From Spiroplasma mirum ATCC 29335 (GTDB lineage: Bacteria > Bacillota_I > Bacilli_A > Mycoplasmatales > Mycoplasmataceae), in assembly GCF_000565195.1 (NCBI RefSeq), contig NZ_CP006720.1, positions 682,001 to 746,000 on the forward strand: a stretch of 64,000 bases of DNA, read 5' to 3'. Positions 1 through 10,214 of this stretch are shown here, piece after piece (within the stretch, counting starts at the first letter, position 1; each line of letters begins with the position of its first letter). Below the pieces are notes generated by a model. It saw nothing but the letters and a program-made list of their open reading frames with translations, was not told where the DNA came from and ran no database searches. The translations under genes and the position numbers were made by a program.

Positions 1-427
1 CACGTCCTTCAAAAGTAAACGGCGTTGTAATAATTCCAACTGTTAAAGCACCCATTTCGCGGGCAATTTTCGCAATAATTGGGGCAGCTCCGGTTCCAGT
101 TCCCCCACCCATTCCAGCGGCCACAAAAACCATGTCTGCTCCTTTTAAGACTTCTTTAATTTCATCCGTTGATTCAATTGCGGCTTGGCGACCAATATCA
201 GGATTAGCACCCGCTCCCAAACCTTTTGAAGTTTCCTTACCTAGGACAATCTTTTGTCTTGATTTAGAAACACTAATAATTTGAGCATCCGTGTTGGCCA
301 CAATAAATTCTACTCCCTGCACTCCTGCTTCAATCATCCGGTTAACTGCGTTATTACCAGCACCTCCGACACCAATTACTTTAATTGATGCTACTTGCTC
401 ATAATTATCAAAATTTTCGATTGTCAT
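1..427 (-). CDS. ftsZ: Cell division protein FtsZ, N-terminal part
   Basis: Tubulin-like GTPase that polymerises into the division ring. About 142 N-terminal residues are present; the gene runs off the left edge. Visible are the Rossmann-type start [15 protein letters not shown] (around residues 17-31) and the tubulin/FtsZ signature GGGTGTG near residue 107, which contacts the nucleotide phosphates. The ATG at 427 follows a good GGAGG site at about 433-439. It lies 84 bp downstream of ftsA and is the last visible gene of the mraZ-rsmH-ftsA-ftsZ cluster. Wall-synthesis members of the usual dcw cluster are absent, as expected without peptidoglycan. Confidence 0.97.
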   Translation of the reverse strand, partial: MTIENFDNYEQVASIKVIGVGGAGNNAVNRMIEAGVQGVEFIVANTDAQIISVSKSRQKIVLGKETSKGLGAGANPDIGRQAAIESTDEIKEVLKGADMVFVAAGMGGGTGTGAAPIIAKIAREMGALTVGIITTPFTFEGR

Positions 428-511
428 AATTTTACCTCCATAATATATGTTTTATTTTTTCTTTTGAATATATTGTACTATGTTCTTTCTAAATTTGCAC
501 GCTGTTTTAAT

Positions 512-1801
512 TTAATTGCTTTGGTTAATAATTGGTTGGTTTTGATAACCTTTGTAGGTTGGGTGGGGATATTCCGGTTGTCGTGCAACTGCGGTGATTG
601 GTTGAGGTTGGTGGTGGGGAAAACTAACGTATTGTTCATCCACGGATTGAATATTAACACCACTAACTTTGTTTGCTAAATGTTGATAATAGATGTTTCC
701 TAATAAACTAGTACATCAAATTTCCTTTGCCCCAACAACTTCTGGTAAGTACACAGAAATCCGTTGCCCTGGATTCATTTTTAATAACATTTCTTTGAAT
801 CCACTAATTTTTAAAATTGTCCCGACCACAACGATTGGATAGTCATATTTTTCTAAGGTTGTGGTTAACTTGTGGTTTAAATGTTCTAATTCCCCCGCAA
901 TTGTCTGGTTAGCGATTGCTCGTAAATCCGCGTGAGTTAGTTTTATTTGTTGTTTTGTTTGCGGATTATATTTACTATAGATAATTAAATTATCGCGTAA
1001 ATCATTATTTAAATTTATTATTTTATATAAATATTTTAAGGCTTGTTTATTGTCACAATTCATTATTGTTCTTAGTTTGTTAAGAATTTTCTTAACACCC
1101 CCCGGAATTACTACTTGTTCACATAAGGTTTCACGAACAAAGACGTGGGATTTAATTGCATCATAGTCCCAGTCCACAATAATAATTCCGTTTTGTAAAT
1201 CATATTGCGAAGCAACATTTCAAGCTAAACTAAATGACGATGGTAGGATACCCATAATTTTTACCTTAGCATACTTTAACATATTAAAGATGCTTTTAAT
1301 AATACTTGTTTTAGTAAGATAAACAATTGATTTGATGCTAATTTTATGTGCCGCAAATCCAATTGGAGGTTGTGATAATGCTTTTTGTTCATTAAGAATA
1401 TAGCGATATGGACGGATAAAGAAAGCAGTTTGGTCGTCTAACGCTGGAACTTCTTTGGCCATACTAATTAAAGCATCAATGTCATTTTTGGTAATTAAAC
1501 GATCTTGAGTTAAATTTAACATTTTAGTTGATGTTTTAATTTGTAAATGATCATTTGGAACACTAACCGCAATGCGTTGCAAACTAATTCCTAACTGTTT
1601 ATTGGCATCTTTAATGATATATGCTAGTTCTTTCGCAACATTTTTTTCATCAATAATAGTTCCAGCGTTGCAAAAACGATATTCCATGTTCTTTTTGTAT
1701 AAAACTTTAATTTGTGATTCATGGTAAATTCCAACCATAAAATTTAATTCATAGTTTTTAACTTCTAACACCCCGTAGATTTCTTTAAGTTTAAATTCCA
1801 T
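512..1801 (-). CDS. ftsA: Cell division protein FtsA (actin-like)
   Basis: Actin-fold ATPase that tethers FtsZ to the membrane in other bacteria. The 429-residue frame reads through TGA (Trp) at 1220-1222 and 716-718. The N-terminal half has the expected fold start (residues ELNFMVGIYHES near 17-28) and a SHS2-like middle. Sequence similarity to walled-bacterial FtsA is low, so the call leans on position between rsmH and ftsZ. The ATG at 1801 is preferred over a GTG nine bases upstream because the strong AAAGGAGGT site overlaps that GTG. The last 70 residues are rich in Gln, Pro and Asn and low in complexity; no clear amphipathic membrane helix is seen at the very end. Confidence 0.85.
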
Positions 1802-1846
1802 ATCTTTCACCTCCTTTGTGCAAAATATCTTTAAATTTTAAAAATA

Positions 1847-2788
1847 TTAAGTCACCCGTTTTAATATTCTTAACTTGGCACTCTTACTTCTCCGATTTTC
1901 ACCCGTTTCTTGTTCGGAAGGAGTAATTGCTTTTTTCGTTATAATTTGATAATCACTTTTGTAGTTACTCATTATTGGTAACTTTTGATTAACAGTCTGG
2001 TTCGGATCAGTTATTAAAGTCGTAAATAATTGTTTAACAATCCGGTCTTCAATTGAATGAAAGGTAATTACCACTAAGCGACCATTTGGTTTTAACAACT
2101 TCACCGCTTGGGATAAGGATGTTTTTAACACAAATAACTCCTGGTTTACTTCAATGCGAATTGCTTGAAAGACTTGTTTCGCTGGATGTTTTGGTTTTTT
2201 TAAAACTTTTTGGGGAAGCACCTTTCTAATAATATCCACTAGTTCAAAAGTAGTGGTAATTGTTTTAGTAGCGCGTGCCAGCACAATTGCTTTGGCAATT
2301 GGATGCGCAAATTTTTCTTCACCATATTCTCAAAAAATCCGTGCTAATTCTGCTTCTGAATAAGTATTAACAACTGTTTTTGCTGTTAATGGTTGGTTTT
2401 GGTTCATTCGCATATCAAGTTCACTATCATAGCGGTAACTAAACCCCCGATGGTGATCATCAAACTGGGGTGAAGACACTCCCAAGTCATATAAAATACC
2501 ATCAACTTTTGTTACCCCCCGCGTTAATAATTCGACGGTAATGTTGGCAAAGTTAGCATTAATAATCTCATAATTTGATTTGTTTAGCCCTTGTAATCTA
2601 GTTTGAGATTCTTTAATTGCTTGACTGTCTTGTTCAAAAGCATACAGTTTTCCTGTTGTTAGTTGGTTAAGAATCGCAATACTATGTCCAGCACGCCCTA
2701 ATGTGCAGTCAACATAGATTCCCGTTGGTTTAATGTCTAAACCAGCAATTGATTCTGCTAATAATACTGAATAATGTTTAAAGGCCAT
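1847..2788 (-). CDS. rsmH: 16S rRNA (cytosine-1402-N4)-methyltransferase RsmH
   Basis: SAM-dependent methylase (old name MraW) that modifies C1402 in the decoding centre of 16S rRNA. The 313 residues match the family's usual length. Motifs in order: HYSVLLAESI at the start, the SAM site VDCTLGRAGHS near residue 26, DGILYDLGVSSPQFD in the middle, and the C-terminal VVITFHSIEDRIVKQ and ENRRSKSAKLR blocks. A TGA-Trp lies between 2285 and 2330. The ATG at 2788 sits only 4 bases after the mraZ stop, suggesting translational coupling; the ribosome site (GAAG) is weak, so an in-frame start inside mraZ cannot be excluded. Confidence 0.95.
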
Positions 2789-2792
2789 TGCG

Positions 2793-3224
2793 TTAAATTT
2801 TTTCTTCAAAATTTTTCGCGGCATCTTCCATTGCTGGAGCACCATCAATATATTGGTTTCAAACAGCAGGATCTCATAATTCTAAGTGATCATTATTACC
2901 AATAATAACGACATCTTTTACGATCTGTACTTTTTCTTGTAAAATACTAGAAAGTTTAATGCGCCCGGCATTATCGAAAGTAGTTTCATCAGACATTGAC
3001 ATTACTTTCCGCGCTAGTGCCCTTCCTTCGGCAGTCGCTTGGCCAGTTGAACTAATTTTCGTAGTTCACTTGGTTCATTCTTCTTTGTTACGAACATCAA
3101 TACAACCATCAAAACCAAGAGAAATAAAGACCTTATTATCTTTAAATTGCTCTCGTAATTTCGAAGGAATTGTTAATCTTCCTTTGTCATCTAGTGTATG
3201 ATTGTAAGTTCCTAGAAGTGCCAT
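2793..3224 (-). CDS. mraZ: Transcriptional regulator MraZ
   Basis: AbrB-type DNA-binding ring protein that controls its own division cluster. The 143 residues contain the two expected repeats, each with a DxxGR core: TLDDKGRLTIPSKLR near residue 10 and TFDNAGRIKLSSILQ near residue 85. Several TGA-Trp codons lie in the second half. The ATG at 3224 is chosen because family members begin at LLGTYNHTLDDKGR; it is preceded by GTGGGAGAC, where the ribosome site overlaps a likely MraZ operator. First gene of the operon. Confidence 0.95.
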
Positions 3225-3229
3225 TGTCT

Positions 3230-3243
3230 CCCACTTCACCCCA
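3230..3243 (-). promoter_or_regulatory. Proximal MraZ-box: two TGGG repeats, 10-bp period
   Basis: On the minus strand TGGG occurs at 3243-3240 and again at 3233-3230, exactly 10 bp apart, inside AAGTGGGGTGAAGTGGGAGA. The E. coli MraZ operator is TGGGN repeated with 5-bp spacers, the same 10-bp period. This pair lies between the promoter -10 and the mraZ start codon and overlaps the ribosome-binding region, so bound MraZ would repress mraZ. The operator role is inference. Confidence 0.65.
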
Positions 3244-3254
3244 CTTTCACACAT

Positions 3255-3260
3255 ATTATA
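3255..3260 (-). promoter_or_regulatory. Promoter -10 of the mraZ operon
   Basis: A perfect TATAAT on the minus strand lies 31 bases upstream of the mraZ ATG and just upstream of the proximal TGGG pair. No convincing -35 was fixed. Confidence 0.5.
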
Positions 3261-3355
3261 TTTCACTTTTTCCCAAAATGCAACAATTTTTATCGATTTT
3301 TTGCATTATTTTCTGGTTTTTAACTAGTTTAATATTAATTTCTTGGAAATTTTAC

Positions 3356-3369
3356 CCCACTTTCTCCCA
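3356..3369 (-). promoter_or_regulatory. Distal MraZ-box: two TGGG repeats, 10-bp period
   Basis: A second pair of TGGG (3369-3366 and 3359-3356, minus strand) with the same 10-bp period, in GTGGGAGAAAGTGGGGTAAA. It lies about 115 bp upstream of the first pair, on the far side of the promoter. Two spaced operators could allow looping or cooperative binding; this is inference. A run of about 15 A follows upstream near 3405-3419. Confidence 0.55.
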
Positions 3370-3463
3370 CTAATAAAATAAAGGTACAAATTAGGAAAAA
3401 TAGCAAAAAAAAAAAAAAACATTAATTACCAGAGACTAATGTTCTAATTAATTCGAAAGATAA

Positions 3464-3640
3464 CTAATCAACTTTCACAATTTCTTTATTTTTATAATAC
3501 CCACATTCACGGCAAACACGGTGAGGTTTAATTGTTGCGCCACAATTACTACATGTAGTTAAGGTTGCCAAGGCTAATTTAAAGTGTGTGCGACGTTTTC
3601 TTTTAGCTTGTTTCGATGTCTTACGAAATGGAACTGCCAT
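3464..3640 (-). CDS. rpmF: 50S ribosomal protein L32
   Basis: Small zinc-binding protein of the large ribosomal subunit, 58 residues. It starts with the typical [18 protein letters not shown] and carries the zinc ligands as CSNCG (near residue 31) and CRECGYY (near residue 44). The ATG overlaps the stop codon of the upstream YceD-like gene by one base, and a strong GGAGG site lies in the end of that gene. The yceD-rpmF order is conserved in many bacteria. Confidence 0.97.
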   Translation of the reverse strand: MAVPFRKTSKQAKRKRRTHFKLALATLTTCSNCGATIKPHRVCRECGYYKNKEIVKVD

Positions 3641-4182
3641 TATTTTTCCTCCTTATTCTTCTGTTCATATTGCTGTTTTAACTCTTCTCAGCGTGGATGA
3701 TCTACTTTATTAGCTTGATATTCATCAAATTCCTGGTCCGAAATAACCTGTCAAGATGAATCACCACTAATTATTGTATCATTATTAATTGAAAAATTAA
3801 TAGGAATATTCATAATAATTTCGTCAATTGCATATTTTATTATATCAAAATTATTTTCATTTAAATAATTTATATTAGAATTTTCACTAAATTCAAAAGA
3901 ATATTCATTATTTCAATCCAATACCAGTGGATATGGAATAATTCGTAATATTCTGGCATCCATGATCATTGTATTAGTTACAATTTTAATATTAACTTTA
4001 ATAACTCTCGTTGACTGGTCATAATCAACTTTCCCTTGTAAATCAAGTTCAGTAATCGCTTTTAATGGCTCGTAACTAAAAGAAGTCTCATTAACTTTAA
4101 AACTATTATTAATGGTATAATGTGGGTTAGCGATTAGATCTTTTTCTGTTAAAACAATAATTATCACATCCTTATTTTTCAT
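3640..4182 (-). CDS. YceD/DUF177-family protein
   Basis: 180 residues, read through TGA-Trp at 3913. The YceD family is linked to 23S rRNA maturation and large-subunit assembly and typically precedes rpmF, as here. Visible family features are the central [14 protein letters not shown] block (near residue 46) and the C-terminal [13 protein letters not shown]. The two usual cysteines of YceD are not obvious. The ATG at 4182 has only a weak ribosome site. Translationally coupled to rpmF through the ATG/TAA overlap. Confidence 0.85.
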
Positions 4183-4198
4183 AAATCAACAGATATTA

Positions 4199-4547
4199 TT
4201 ATAAACTATAATATCCAATATTTAAATTTTTTTGTCATTGAACAGTTCGATCATATTCTTTTAATAATTGTTCATAATAATTTTTTTGGTTTTTTAATGT
4301 TCCAATTTTTGCATTGGCATTAGCATTTGCCATTCTAATTGGTTGATAATTCGCCATATCATCAATTATTAGTTGGGTCGAAGCTTGGTTAAAGGCAAAG
4401 AATAATTTACTACTAGCTTCTTTTTCTTGGTTAATAAAGCCAGTTAATTGACTTACTAATTTATTAACTGGCACTTTGAAAACCAGTTATTACCGCTGAT
4501 GAACCACCAATAATAACCGCTGCTAATATACTTAATAATCGTTTCAT
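4199..4547 (-). pseudogene. Short exported protein, frameshifted
   Basis: The ATG at 4547 opens a signal-peptide-like start (MKRLLSILAAVIIGGSSAVI) typical of Spiroplasma exported proteins, but this frame hits TAA after 27 residues. The next frame continues at once with VNKLVSQLTGFINQEK and about 80 polar residues, with TGA-Trp at 4235, to TAA at 4199. One small shift near 4475 would join them into a 115-residue exported protein. No family recognised. The downstream YceD-like gene begins 17 bases later. Confidence 0.6.
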
Positions 4548-4879
4548 TATGTAATATCCCTCTGTTAATACAAAATATTTTCTATTCTTTTTAAATAACA
4601 TCTTTTAAGAAAAATATCATTTAAAATAGTGTAATTTTTTCTAAAACAGTCTTTATTTATTGTTTAATACTTAATATGTTACCTTTTAAAAACCTGTCGC
4701 CTTCCTTTTTTTACATCCATTGTACAACTAAATATAAAAAAATTAATTATTTTTTAAATTTTTTTACAATTTTTTTATTATTTAAATTTCTGACTTTCCA
4801 TAGTATAATGGTGTTTTGATTAACTAACAACTAATGAAAAACTAGTTTGAACTTTATTAACAATAGTAAAGGAACAACT
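4548..4879. other. Intergenic gap with a divergent promoter region
   Basis: About 330 bp of very AT-rich DNA between a minus-strand exported-protein remnant and a plus-strand ABC gene. It holds a TATAAT at 4804-4809 (plus strand). No coding potential or RNA gene was seen. Confidence 0.5.
4804..4809 (+). promoter_or_regulatory. Promoter -10 of plus-strand ABC transporter
   Basis: TATAAT followed by GG, about 70 bases before the ATG at 4880. A run of T and A lies where a -35 should be; no clear -35 match. Confidence 0.4.
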
Positions 4880-5603
4880 ATGCAAACAATTCTCAAAATT
4901 AATAATCTAAGAAAAAACTATGGAAAAAAAGAAGTCTTAAAAGATATTAACTTAAATGTTTATCAAGGTGAAAATATTGCCATTTTAAGAGCAAATGGAA
5001 GTGGAAAAACCACTCTTGTTGAAATTATTTGTCAAACTATACTAAAACAACTAGTGGTGGAAAAATTCAATACCATTTTTCAAATAATAAAATCAAAGAA
5101 AATATTGGGATTCAATTCCAAAATGGTGATTGACCAGATGGGTTATCTGCTAAAGACAATCTTAATTTTTATTGGACTTTATATACCCCCCATGTTAGTG
5201 AAGAAGAAACAACAGATTTAATTAAAGCATTTGATCTAAGCGAATTTTTTACCTGTCCTTTAAATCCTTTATCCGGCGGACAACGTCAACGGTTTAATGC
5301 TTTATTAGCAGTGTTTCATAAGCCAGAATTAATAATTTTAGATAAAGTCTCAACAGGCTTAGATATTCAATTACGATACAATATTTTGAAATTTTTAAAA
5401 AATATGACCCAGGACCACAAAAAAAAAAAAAAACAATTATGTTAATTAGTCATAATCCCGATGAAGTCGAATTCTTATGTGACCGGTTAGTTATTTTACA
5501 CGAAGGAAGAATATATTTTGATGCCAAAATTAAAAATGTGATTGATAAATACCAAGGTGTTGCGAAACGGATGGATTTATACTTTGAAGGAGGATTAAAA
5601 TAA
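4880..5603 (+). pseudogene. ABC transporter ATP-binding protein, frameshifted
   Basis: ATPase of an ABC-2-type exporter. ATG at 4880 follows AAAGGAACAACT. The Walker A reads GENIAILRANGSGKTTLVE; the G-to-R at the second motif position is unusual. After about residue 57 the frame shifts by one base near 5040, and the rest follows in another frame: signature LSGGQRQRFNALL, Walker B-like ELIILDKVSTGLD (Lys and Val where Glu and Pro are usual), then a 15-A run at 5409-5423. At the A-run the frame shifts again, to TIMLISHNPDEVEFLCDRL with the H-loop histidine. Two shifts plus a changed catalytic motif suggest a dead gene. TAA at 5601 overlaps the permease ATG. Confidence 0.8.
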
Positions 5604-6501
5604 TGGTTAATAAAATTAAAAAAACTAATGCTAAACAACTTGGGGAGTTTATTTTTAAACAACAACCATGAGGGTTATACTGAAAATTAATGTTGCTCTT
5701 CTTAAAAAGTTTTCGTCGTAACTTCCAAAATATTTTCTTTGTTTTTATTATGTCAGTTTTCTTTATGGTAATCTTTTATTTTGTACTACGAGATATTTAT
5801 CAAAATGGTACCAACATGATTAAAGCTAATTATATCTTACTAGCACCAATGACAGCTGGAATTACTAGTTTGGCAACAACAATTACCGAATAAAAAAACT
5901 CGATCTTTTTAAAACGTTTAAATGTTATACTCCCATTAAAAAATGACATTTTATTAGTATCTTAATTATCTTTTATTTTATTATTTCAATCTTATCAACT
6001 TTTTGAACAATGTTATGAAAAATTATTGTTGATCCCCAACAAACAGTTAATTATTTGGCAACCATTAACTGAGGTTATTTTATCTTAGAAGTTATCCTTT
6101 TTATCTTTGTTTCAATTGGGATTGGAATTTTAATTGGGGGTGGGGGGTTAGCAAAATCAACGGGAACGGCCCAAGCGTTAACGTTAAGTATTTATTTCCC
6201 CTCAATGTTCTTATCAGAAATTATGAACCCCGCCTATGTTATTGCGGAGGCCCGAAATATTTTTAATGATATTGGTTATATTTTCCCCCATAAATATGCC
6301 GCGACAATTACAATTTACGGGTGAAATATTAATGCTAATCCTTACATTTATGATAATCCTGGTGATTTAACTAATAAGGTTAGTTTAATCCAAGCAATGG
6401 AATTTCCACGATTTTACATCCCAATTATAGTAGCTTGTTGGTAATCGGCCGGATTGTTTGTCCTAAGTGGGTTAACTTTTAAATGAGAAGTTAAAAATTA
6501 A
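5603..6501 (+). pseudogene. ABC-2-type permease, decayed
   Basis: Membrane partner of the preceding ATPase, starting at an ATG that overlaps its stop. The first part has two hydrophobic segments (residues about 40-62 and 75-95). A TAA at 5891 and a shift near 5925 break it; further pieces read IGIGILIGGGGLAKSTGTAQ and MFLSEIMNPAYVIAEARNIF, a pattern typical of ABC-2 permeases, and another stop falls near 6442. Conserved pieces remain across the whole length, so decay looks recent. Confidence 0.75.
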
Positions 6502-6508
6502 AAAATAA

Positions 6509-6541
6509 AAAAACATACATATTATAATGATGTTTTTTTAT
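6509..6541 (+). terminator. Hairpin terminator after the ABC pseudogenes
   Basis: AAAACAT and ATGTTTT arms flank an AT-rich loop and are followed by T7. It lies just after the last stop of the plus-strand pair and also overlaps the 3' end of the minus-strand permease, so it may act in both directions. Confidence 0.5.
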
Positions 6542-7662
6542 TTTAAATTTCGGTGCGAGATCGGAATCAACTTTCACCTTGCGAATTTGTTGAATTGCTT
6601 TTTTCATCCCACTTCTTCAGCATACACAATAAACTCGTTAATGAAGATTACAAAGGTGTAAATAATGATTGGAATAACATAAGCCCAATAATATCAAGTT
6701 GGTTTTTAAATTATTTGGGGTGCTTTTGCGGCAATAAAAATATATTGGATAATTGGTGTCCAGAAAAACATTAATAACTGGGTAACGGTTGTCGCAAAAA
6801 CCCCATTAAAATTCCCCCCGCAATAAAGATTAAAACATAATTATAGTATTGAAAATTTTGAAAGATTACATAGCCATAGGCAAATCCGTGGTGCGAAGCA
6901 ACTGCTGCTAAAGGGGGTCCCAACAAGACTATAATAATCGCAGAAGTATCGGTTTTAATTGAAACAGTTGCCTGGTTCGAAAAGTTAATTTTGGGAAACC
7001 CGCATTAACTGGTACATTCCAACTGCTTCAATGGTATATAAAAACGCCGTGATTAAGGCTAAACTCATTCCTCCAACTGATTGTCAGGTTAACCCCTTAT
7101 CAATTGCAAAGTTAATTCCCATTCCAATAATTAACACGGTTGAAATTATTAATGCTGTTTAAGTATATTTTTGTTTCGCGCGGAAAAAAATCACTGATTC
7201 AATCGCGACTAAAATAACATTTAAGTTTAGTAATAAACCAGGAACGGTCCCATCATTTCCATCCGACGCCATAATTATTAACATTACTGATAGTTGGAAG
7301 AAAACCATTGCCACTGGTTTTTCTAATAAACCATATAACACAATTAACCAGGTTTCTTTATGTTTTAACATTTTAAAATAACAAATAAAATTTGTGGGCT
7401 TGTAAAAAATAAACATTGTTAAAGCTCCCAAGATTTCTTGAATTGTAACAAAAAATGTTGAGTTTGAAATTGAACCCAAATCTCCATAAGGACCATTATT
7501 CGGAATTAAATATAACATCAGTGGTACAAATGAATAGCCAAAAGCGACGATTAAACCATATACAATCCCAATTTCTTTTCGATTCCGTTCAACTAATTTT
7601 CCTCATTCGGAAGAACTAATCCCTTCTGTCTGCTGAGCGGAATCTGTCTTTTTGTGAACCAT
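6538..7662 (-). pseudogene. EamA/DMT-type multidrug or metabolite permease, decayed
   Basis: Polytopic membrane protein with repeated hydrophobic segments and a charged N-terminal cytoplasmic stretch, ending in a Lys/Arg-rich tail. The first half reads cleanly from ATG 7662 (RBS AAGG) to a TAA at 7159, then continues in frame (TALIISTVLIIGMGINFAID) to about 7000. Further on, pieces in other frames (for example KINFSNQATVSIKTDTSAII) show at least two more shifts. The two-repeat layout suggests the drug/metabolite transporter superfamily, but no decisive motif was seen. Confidence 0.6.
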
Positions 7663-7808
7663 CCTTACTCACACCTTCTTCCCATCTCGTCATGCTATTA
7701 ACTAAATTATAGTTTTTACTAATTTAATCAATACCTTATTTTTAATAAAAAAGCCTTGATTACAAGAAAAAAGAACTATTTATCATAAATAATTCTGTTT
7801 AATTATTG

Positions 7809-10199
7809 TTAACGAATAGTAATTCCTAATTTAGTTAAATTATTTTTAATTTTATCATATTCATTATTCACATCCGCTTCAGTTAACTGTTGATCATTAC
7901 TATTAAAAGTAAACCGAACGGTTAGGGAGCACATATCAGAAGCAATGTTTTCTCCTTGATACTGTCCAACAACTTCAACATTTGTTAAATGGTTAAGATC
8001 CACAATAATTTTTGGTTCTAAATCACCATAATTATCCGTCTTTTTAATTAGCATTGAAATATCGCGGGTTGAAGCAGAATATTTATTTAACTCGCGAAAG
8101 AATGTTGTGATCTTATGAGGATAGTTAAAAATCACTTCTAAATTAATTTCACAGAAATAAGTATCAATTTTATTTGCAAGCAAATTGGGATGAACTTTTC
8201 CAATTACTGCTAATAATTGGTTATCTAAATAAACTTCACTAGTTTGGTAAAGATGAAAAATTGGTAATGGTTGTGCTTTGCGATATGTTAACTTTGTTAA
8301 TGGAATTTGTGCTTTAGTTAGGAACCCTTCCAATAATCCTTTCATATAATAGTAGGAATTAGCCAATTTATCCGCTGTTAAATTACTTTTAATAACATCT
8401 GCTTGCGCTACAAAACTAGCATGGTAATTTTCCTGGTTCTGATTAAAATAAATTTTTTCAATTGTAAATAATTTTACATTATCCAGATTACGAGCATTAT
8501 TATATTGCACAGTAGTTAGTAAACTATTTAATAAACTTAACCGCATTGTTTGGTGATCTTGTGATAAGGGACTTAGTAAATGGTAAGGGTTTTGATAACC
8601 AAATAAATTAAAGTCTTGATTTTCCTGGTCATTCACTATTGAGTAAGTTTTTGCTTGGTAAAAACCATTCCCTAATAATCATTGTTCTAAATCCGCGATA
8701 ACTTTTGCTTTGTTATGACTAGTTTTTTTCACATGAGGAACAACTGGCGGAGTTGCAATAATGTTATCATAACCATATAGCCGGACAACTTCTTCTACAA
8801 TATCTGCGGGTTGGTGTAAATCAGTTCGCATCGCTGGTGTTTGGACAACAAAATAATTATGGTCTTGTTCATTAATAACAAAGTTTAAGGGTTCTAATAA
8901 GTCCTTGACATCTTTTAAGGCAAACTGGTACCCAATCAAACTATTTAAATAACTTAGGGAAACCATAATTTGGTCATTTTCTAAGTATTTTTCTTTAACA
9001 AAATTAATTACTGATACTTTCGCTAAATACTCGTGAAGTTCTAATAACTTAATAAACCTTCCCAATCCAATATTCACCGTTGCTGAAGACATTGGTTTAA
9101 TGTAGCGTTGTAAATTTAAATTACTAATGCCTACTTTTCGTTGTTGACTGCGCATTTTTGTAAAGTTAATATTTACAGCCAAGATTGTAATTTCAGTAGT
9201 TGTGTTCGTTATTTCATAGGCCGGATTAGTTTTCACCCCAATTAGTTCTACAAATTGTTCATCATCAACAACAACTAAATCCCCCTTGGTAATCCCAAAT
9301 TCTTTATTTTCATAATTATCGGTAATTTTTAATGTTCCCGTAATTTTTTGTCGATCATATCCTAATAAGGGTTGGCCAGTTTCAATGGTTGTAACTGCTA
9401 ATAAATCATGAATTGGTTTGGTGATATCTGATTGGTATTGATTCATTTTTAATCAAATTCGTTTTTTGGTCGCTAAGGGATGGCGGTTTTCTTTTAACTG
9501 AATATTAGCACTAACTGCGACATTAACATCATTAGTATCAATGACAACTTTTAAATTATTTTCATATTCAGTTAATTCACCAGGATCTTCTAACTCTAAA
9601 GGTTCTAACTTACGATTGAAGTAATTAGCTAATTCACGAGCTAGTTCATAAGCACTTAACCCATCACTACGGTTTAAAGTTAAATCAACTTCAAAACTAG
9701 AATCATCTAACCCCAACATTTTGCCAATGGCACTGGTTCCTAAATTTTCATAATGAATATCAATATCTTCAGTTAAGGGCAGAATTTCATCTAATTCCGC
9801 GGTTGTTAAGGTTCCCTTTGGAATTCGTAGTTCTTCTAATGAACAAATTATTCCTTCCGAAGCAAAACCACAAATATTAGTCGCTGCAATGTCTGCCCCA
9901 TTTGCTAAGTGTGCTCCTGGTTTGGCAACCACCACATACATTTCTTCGGCCACATTACTTGCGCCACACACAATCGGATCAACTAACTCACCCTTGGTAT
10001 CTACTAAACAGAAGTTCAAGTGGGTGTCTGGAATCGGATTTACAACTTGGACTCTCCCCAAAACAATATTAGTATTCTGATCATAGTTATGGTAGTTATC
10101 AACTTCAAAACCAAGACTATTTAAAGCACTAATAATTTGTTCATCACTAATCTTATTTAAATCAATATAACATTCTAGTCATTTTCTTGTTATTATCAT
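7809..10199 (-). CDS. pheT: Phenylalanyl-tRNA synthetase beta subunit
   Basis: Large subunit of the (alpha-beta)2 enzyme that charges tRNA-Phe; 796 residues, a full-length family member. The N-terminal tRNA-binding (EMAP-like) domain contains GRVQVVNPIPDTHLNFCLVD. The B3/B4 region shows FEVDLTLNRSDGLSAYELARE, and the C-terminus has the ferredoxin-like anticodon-binding domain with FRELNKYSASTRDISMLI. Several TGA-Trp codons are read through. ATG 10199 follows AAAGGACAACTACG. It lies 15 bp after pheS in one operon under the T-box at 11282-11510. No frameshift. Confidence 0.97.
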
Positions 10200-10214
10200 C
10201 GTAGTTGTCCTTTC

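Noticed and set aside
478..663. Minus-strand Asn/Pro-rich frame overlapping the end of ftsA
   Set aside because: It is a shifted reading of the same DNA; the true ftsA frame passes through TGA at 716 and ends at TAA 512.
395..679. Plus-strand 94-residue hydrophobic frame
   Set aside because: Opposite the end of ftsA and the ftsZ start; codon use is unnatural and no ribosome site is present.
2959..3373. Plus-strand open frames opposite mraZ and its leader
   Set aside because: They are antisense to mraZ and its promoter and have no ribosome site or family resemblance.
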